Shown piece after piece: positions 18,613 to 20,790 of a DNA stretch of 20,790 nt. The notes below the pieces were generated by a model, which was given only the letters and a program-made list of their open reading frames with translations, had not been told where the DNA came from and made no database searches. This DNA comes from Priapulus caudatus (Eukaryota > Priapulida > Priapulimorpha > Priapulimorphida > Priapulidae), in contig NW_014577228.1 of assembly GCF_000485595.1 (NCBI RefSeq), forward strand, positions 398,739 to 419,528, read 5' to 3'. The number at the start of each line of letters is the position of its first letter. The stretch's first letter is position 1. A program made the translations under genes and the position numbers.

Positions 18613-18840
18613 ACGCCCTCTGACGGGCTATATCACATTGCACGGCGTCTCGTCAGATCGCCGCCATATCACTCTCCCACGTGCGCGCCACTAGCGACAT
18701 CTAGCGTCTTTCAGCCTCCCGTCGATAGCAAGCACACGCATTGCCCTCTGGCGGCCGCGTCTACTTCTTCTTCTTGCCAAAATTAGGTCCACTGTAGCCG
18801 ATCGGCTGGCGGGCGCCGTGCACGCCGCCCCCTAGCGGTG
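18613..18840 (-). promoter_or_regulatory. Cluster of CTCF-like core motifs, same orientation
   Basis: Reverse complements of a CCASYAGRKGGC-type core occur at 18613-18626 (gccctctgacgg), 18742-18754 (gccctctggcgg) and 18828-18839 (gccccctagcgg), with a weaker one at 18683-18706. All lie on the minus strand. The last is within the glycine-rich coding exon, so its sequence is partly set by the protein. Binding is inferred from motif resemblance only. Confidence 0.4.
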
Positions 18841-19095
18841 AACCGCGGCCGAACGCCGGGAAACCCCCGAAGATTTGGAACCCGCCTCCGAAACCGTTTC
18901 CGCCGAAGGGGCCGCCGCCGTATCCGCCGCTTCCGAATCCACCTCCGAAGTTGCTGTTGAATCCGGGTCCGTCGTTGTAGTTGACACCGTTGAAGCCACG
19001 GTCGTCGAATCCACCGTCACGGTTGTTGCCGTAGTTGGGACGTTCGCCACGGCCGCCACGGCCGCCATCACCGTTACCCTCACACAGCCGGTAAT
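18761..19095 (-). CDS. Last coding exon of an unidentified glycine/RGG-rich protein
   Basis: Partial gene. On the minus strand a pyrimidine-rich acceptor (tctcctctcctatcgttgcag region) ends at 19096, followed by an exon in which two bases complete a split codon. It then encodes 110 residues to TAG at 18763-18761. The peptide begins YRLCEGNGDGGRGGRGER, continues with about 70 residues rich in Gly, Phe, Asn and Tyr (FGGGFGSGGYGGGPFGGNGF), and ends GYSGPNFGKKKK. RGG motifs and aromatic-glycine spacing are typical of low-complexity tails of RNA-binding proteins. I cannot assign the family from this tail. The other two frames of the exon give a Val/Thr repeat or early stops. Upstream exons must lie beyond 19100, partly or wholly outside the window. 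Third codon positions are GC-rich, as in MRM3 exon 4. Confidence 0.7.
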
Positions 19096-19158
19096 CTGCA
19101 ACGATAGGAGAGGAGAAACGTGAGCGATAGCGCCTATGTGCGTAACTGTGATGCTAGT

Positions 19159-19393
19159 AAAGAAGAGAAGAAACAGGAGGAGCGGAAGGGAAAGGGGAAG
19201 GGGAAGGGGAAGGGAAAGGGGAAGGGGAAGGGAAAGGGGAAGGGGAAGGGGAAGGGGAAGGCGAAGAAGACAAAGAAGGAGGAGAAGCAGATGATAAAAA
19301 TGAAGAAGAAGAAGAAAAGGAATAAGAAAATGATGAAATAGAAGAAAAATATAAAGAAGAAGAAGAAGAAGAAGAAAAAGAAGACAATAAAGA
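19159..19393 (+). repeat. Polypurine array (GGGAAG/AAG)n
   Basis: About 235 bases are almost all purine on the plus strand: gaagg/ggggaa units to about 19264, then aag-rich sequence. It lies just upstream of the glycine-rich exon acceptor, probably in its intron. Confidence 0.9.
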
Positions 19394-19544
19394 CGAATAT
19401 TCGTCATCTCTCCAATAACGAGCTGAATTATTGTCACTGGCTACCAAGGCAACTGCCGCGTGACATCTCTGCGTGTCATCGTCAGCGTACACTCGTCGCC
19501 GCCACCCACCCTCCGTTACGAGCGCGTTGCTACTGTCGCTGCAA

Positions 19545-19709
19545 TACACACACACGCACGCACGCACGCACGCACGCGCGCGCCGCGCACACACACACAC
19601 ACAACACACACACACACGCACACACACACGCCCGCACATACACGCACGCACACAAGCACGCACGGTACGCACGCACGCACGCACACACACAACGCACCGC
19701 CCACATACA

Positions 19710-19742
<33 letters not shown>

Positions 19743-19868
19743 CGCCACACACACGACACACACACACACCGCCGCGGCGCGCCCGCACATACACACACGC
19801 ACGCACGCACGCAGCACGCACGCACACACACACACCACACACACACACACAGACACACAACACACACG
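19545..19868 (+). repeat. (CA)n/(CACG)n microsatellite
   Basis: About 320 bases of alternating purine-pyrimidine CA and CG steps are broken by short GC-rich interruptions such as ccgccgcggcgcgcc. Open frames of His-Thr, Arg-Thr and Cys-Val repeats here are artefacts. Confidence 0.95.
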
Positions 19869-20495
19869 CAACTCTCCCTGCTACAGCTTATAGCCTGCCT
19901 ACAGCGAGGGAGACGTAAACTTTCACCGCGCGCAGAGAGAGAGTCAATCACGCCCCAAATCCGCGTCGCCCTAGAAACTTACTTTCTACCGGCGCGTGCG
20001 ATCGCACGCAATCACGCAATCACGCTTTTCTCCTCTGGTCAGCTCAGGTGACCGTAAAACGCCGCTGCATTCTGTGGTCAGCACTGATGGCAGCGCCTAG
20101 GTGTCGCGCGTGCACGCCTGCCACATTCACGCGTCGTTACAAACTCGTTCTCGCGCTGGCCGACGCGACCGCAAGCGTGGGACAGAGCGACGGCAAACGA
20201 TCAAATTACACGTTTACACGTTAAATAGCGCGCTCTGTTCGCGACCCTGTGATATATGTAGCAACACACACTCGCCGAGGCAGCTGATGTGTGGCTGCGC
20301 TATAGAGGTCGCACCTGGTGCGTATATGACGTGATAAAGAATAGAGGCGTTCTGATTAATGTTCGGAACCTGTATTATCTCGTATATATTGTAGAGGTAT
20401 GGCTGGGGGGGGGGGTGCGTCAGACGGGCCGTGTCACTACGGATGTATGCGTTTTACTATCGCCCGTAAATCTTTTGTCGAGTTAGAAAGCGAGT
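19869..20495. other. Spacer between CA and GT arrays, no gene seen
   Basis: It is moderately GC-rich at first. I found no exon matching the glycine-rich gene on the minus strand. It contains an eleven-base G run at 20405-20415. Confidence 0.35.
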
Positions 20496-20591
20496 CGTGT
20501 GTGTGTGTGTGTGTGCGTGCGTGTGTGTGTGTGGGTGTGTGTGTATGTGTGTGTACGTGTGTGTGCGTGTGCGTGTGTTATGTGTGTGCGC

Positions 20592-20626
<35 letters not shown>

Positions 20627-20727
20627 GTTGTTGTGTGTGTGTGCGTGTGTGCGTGTGTGTGCACGCGCGTGTAAGTGTGCCTGTCTGTGTGTGCATGTGC
20701 GTGCGTGCGCGCGTGCATGCGTGTGTA
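20496..20727 (+). repeat. (GT)n/(GTGC)n microsatellite
   Basis: About 230 bases of GT steps with GC interruptions. It is complementary in sense to the CA array at 19545-19868, about 630 bases away, so the two form an inverted pair. Confidence 0.95.
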
Positions 20728-20790
20728 TTATTTATGTATATATACAACTATCAGCTAGATATGCTACACAGTTACGCGTCGCCAGCATGT

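Noticed and set aside
19154-19951. Long frames rich in Cys/Val, His/Thr or Ser/Pro
   Set aside because: Translations of the polypurine and CA arrays; no unique sequence of protein-like composition.

Overview
This is a stretch of nuclear genome from an invertebrate animal, probably marine. The genes are cut by GT-AG introns. Their proteins are clear bilaterian orthologues of human mitochondrial and cytosolic proteins. Introns and spacers are full of microsatellites, minisatellites and short foldback (MITE-like) elements. A 10-base N gap marks it as an assembled scaffold. I cannot name the species. All gene calls come from reading exons, splice phases and remembered family motifs; no search was run.

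Layout from left to right. (1) Positions 740-3458, plus strand: MRPL16, the mitochondrial large-subunit ribosomal protein uL16m. It has four coding exons, and its N-terminus is uncertain. (2) Positions 4191-6427, minus strand: MRM3 (RNMTL1), the SpoU-family 2'-O-methyltransferase of mitochondrial large-subunit rRNA. It has four exons joined in consistent phase and would encode 473 residues. It is tail-to-tail with MRPL16. (3) Positions 6677-13712, plus strand: GLOD4, a two-domain glyoxalase/VOC-fold protein. Its nine exons all join in phase to give 296 residues. It starts 249 bases from MRM3, head to head. (4) Positions 13713-18750: about 5 kb with no gene I can support, holding diverged repeats, a purine-rich microsatellite block and an inverted-repeat element. 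(5) Positions 18761-19095, minus strand: the last coding exon of an unidentified glycine/RGG-rich protein ending in four lysines. (6) Positions 19100-20790: simple repeats, probably intron of that gene.

MRPL16 and MRM3 both serve the mitochondrial large ribosomal subunit. MRM3 and GLOD4 share one short intergenic region and are also head-to-head neighbours at human 17p13.3, so this looks like a deeply conserved bidirectional pair. The most unusual structures lie inside GLOD4. A 29-bp minisatellite repeats the 3' splice site of exon 7, and each extra acceptor would place a stop codon first. A decayed copy of the exon 4 acceptor and exon start is interrupted by a foldback element with 9-bp flanking repeats. 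A family of short palindromes sharing TCAGGAGT-type arms occurs four times across the window.
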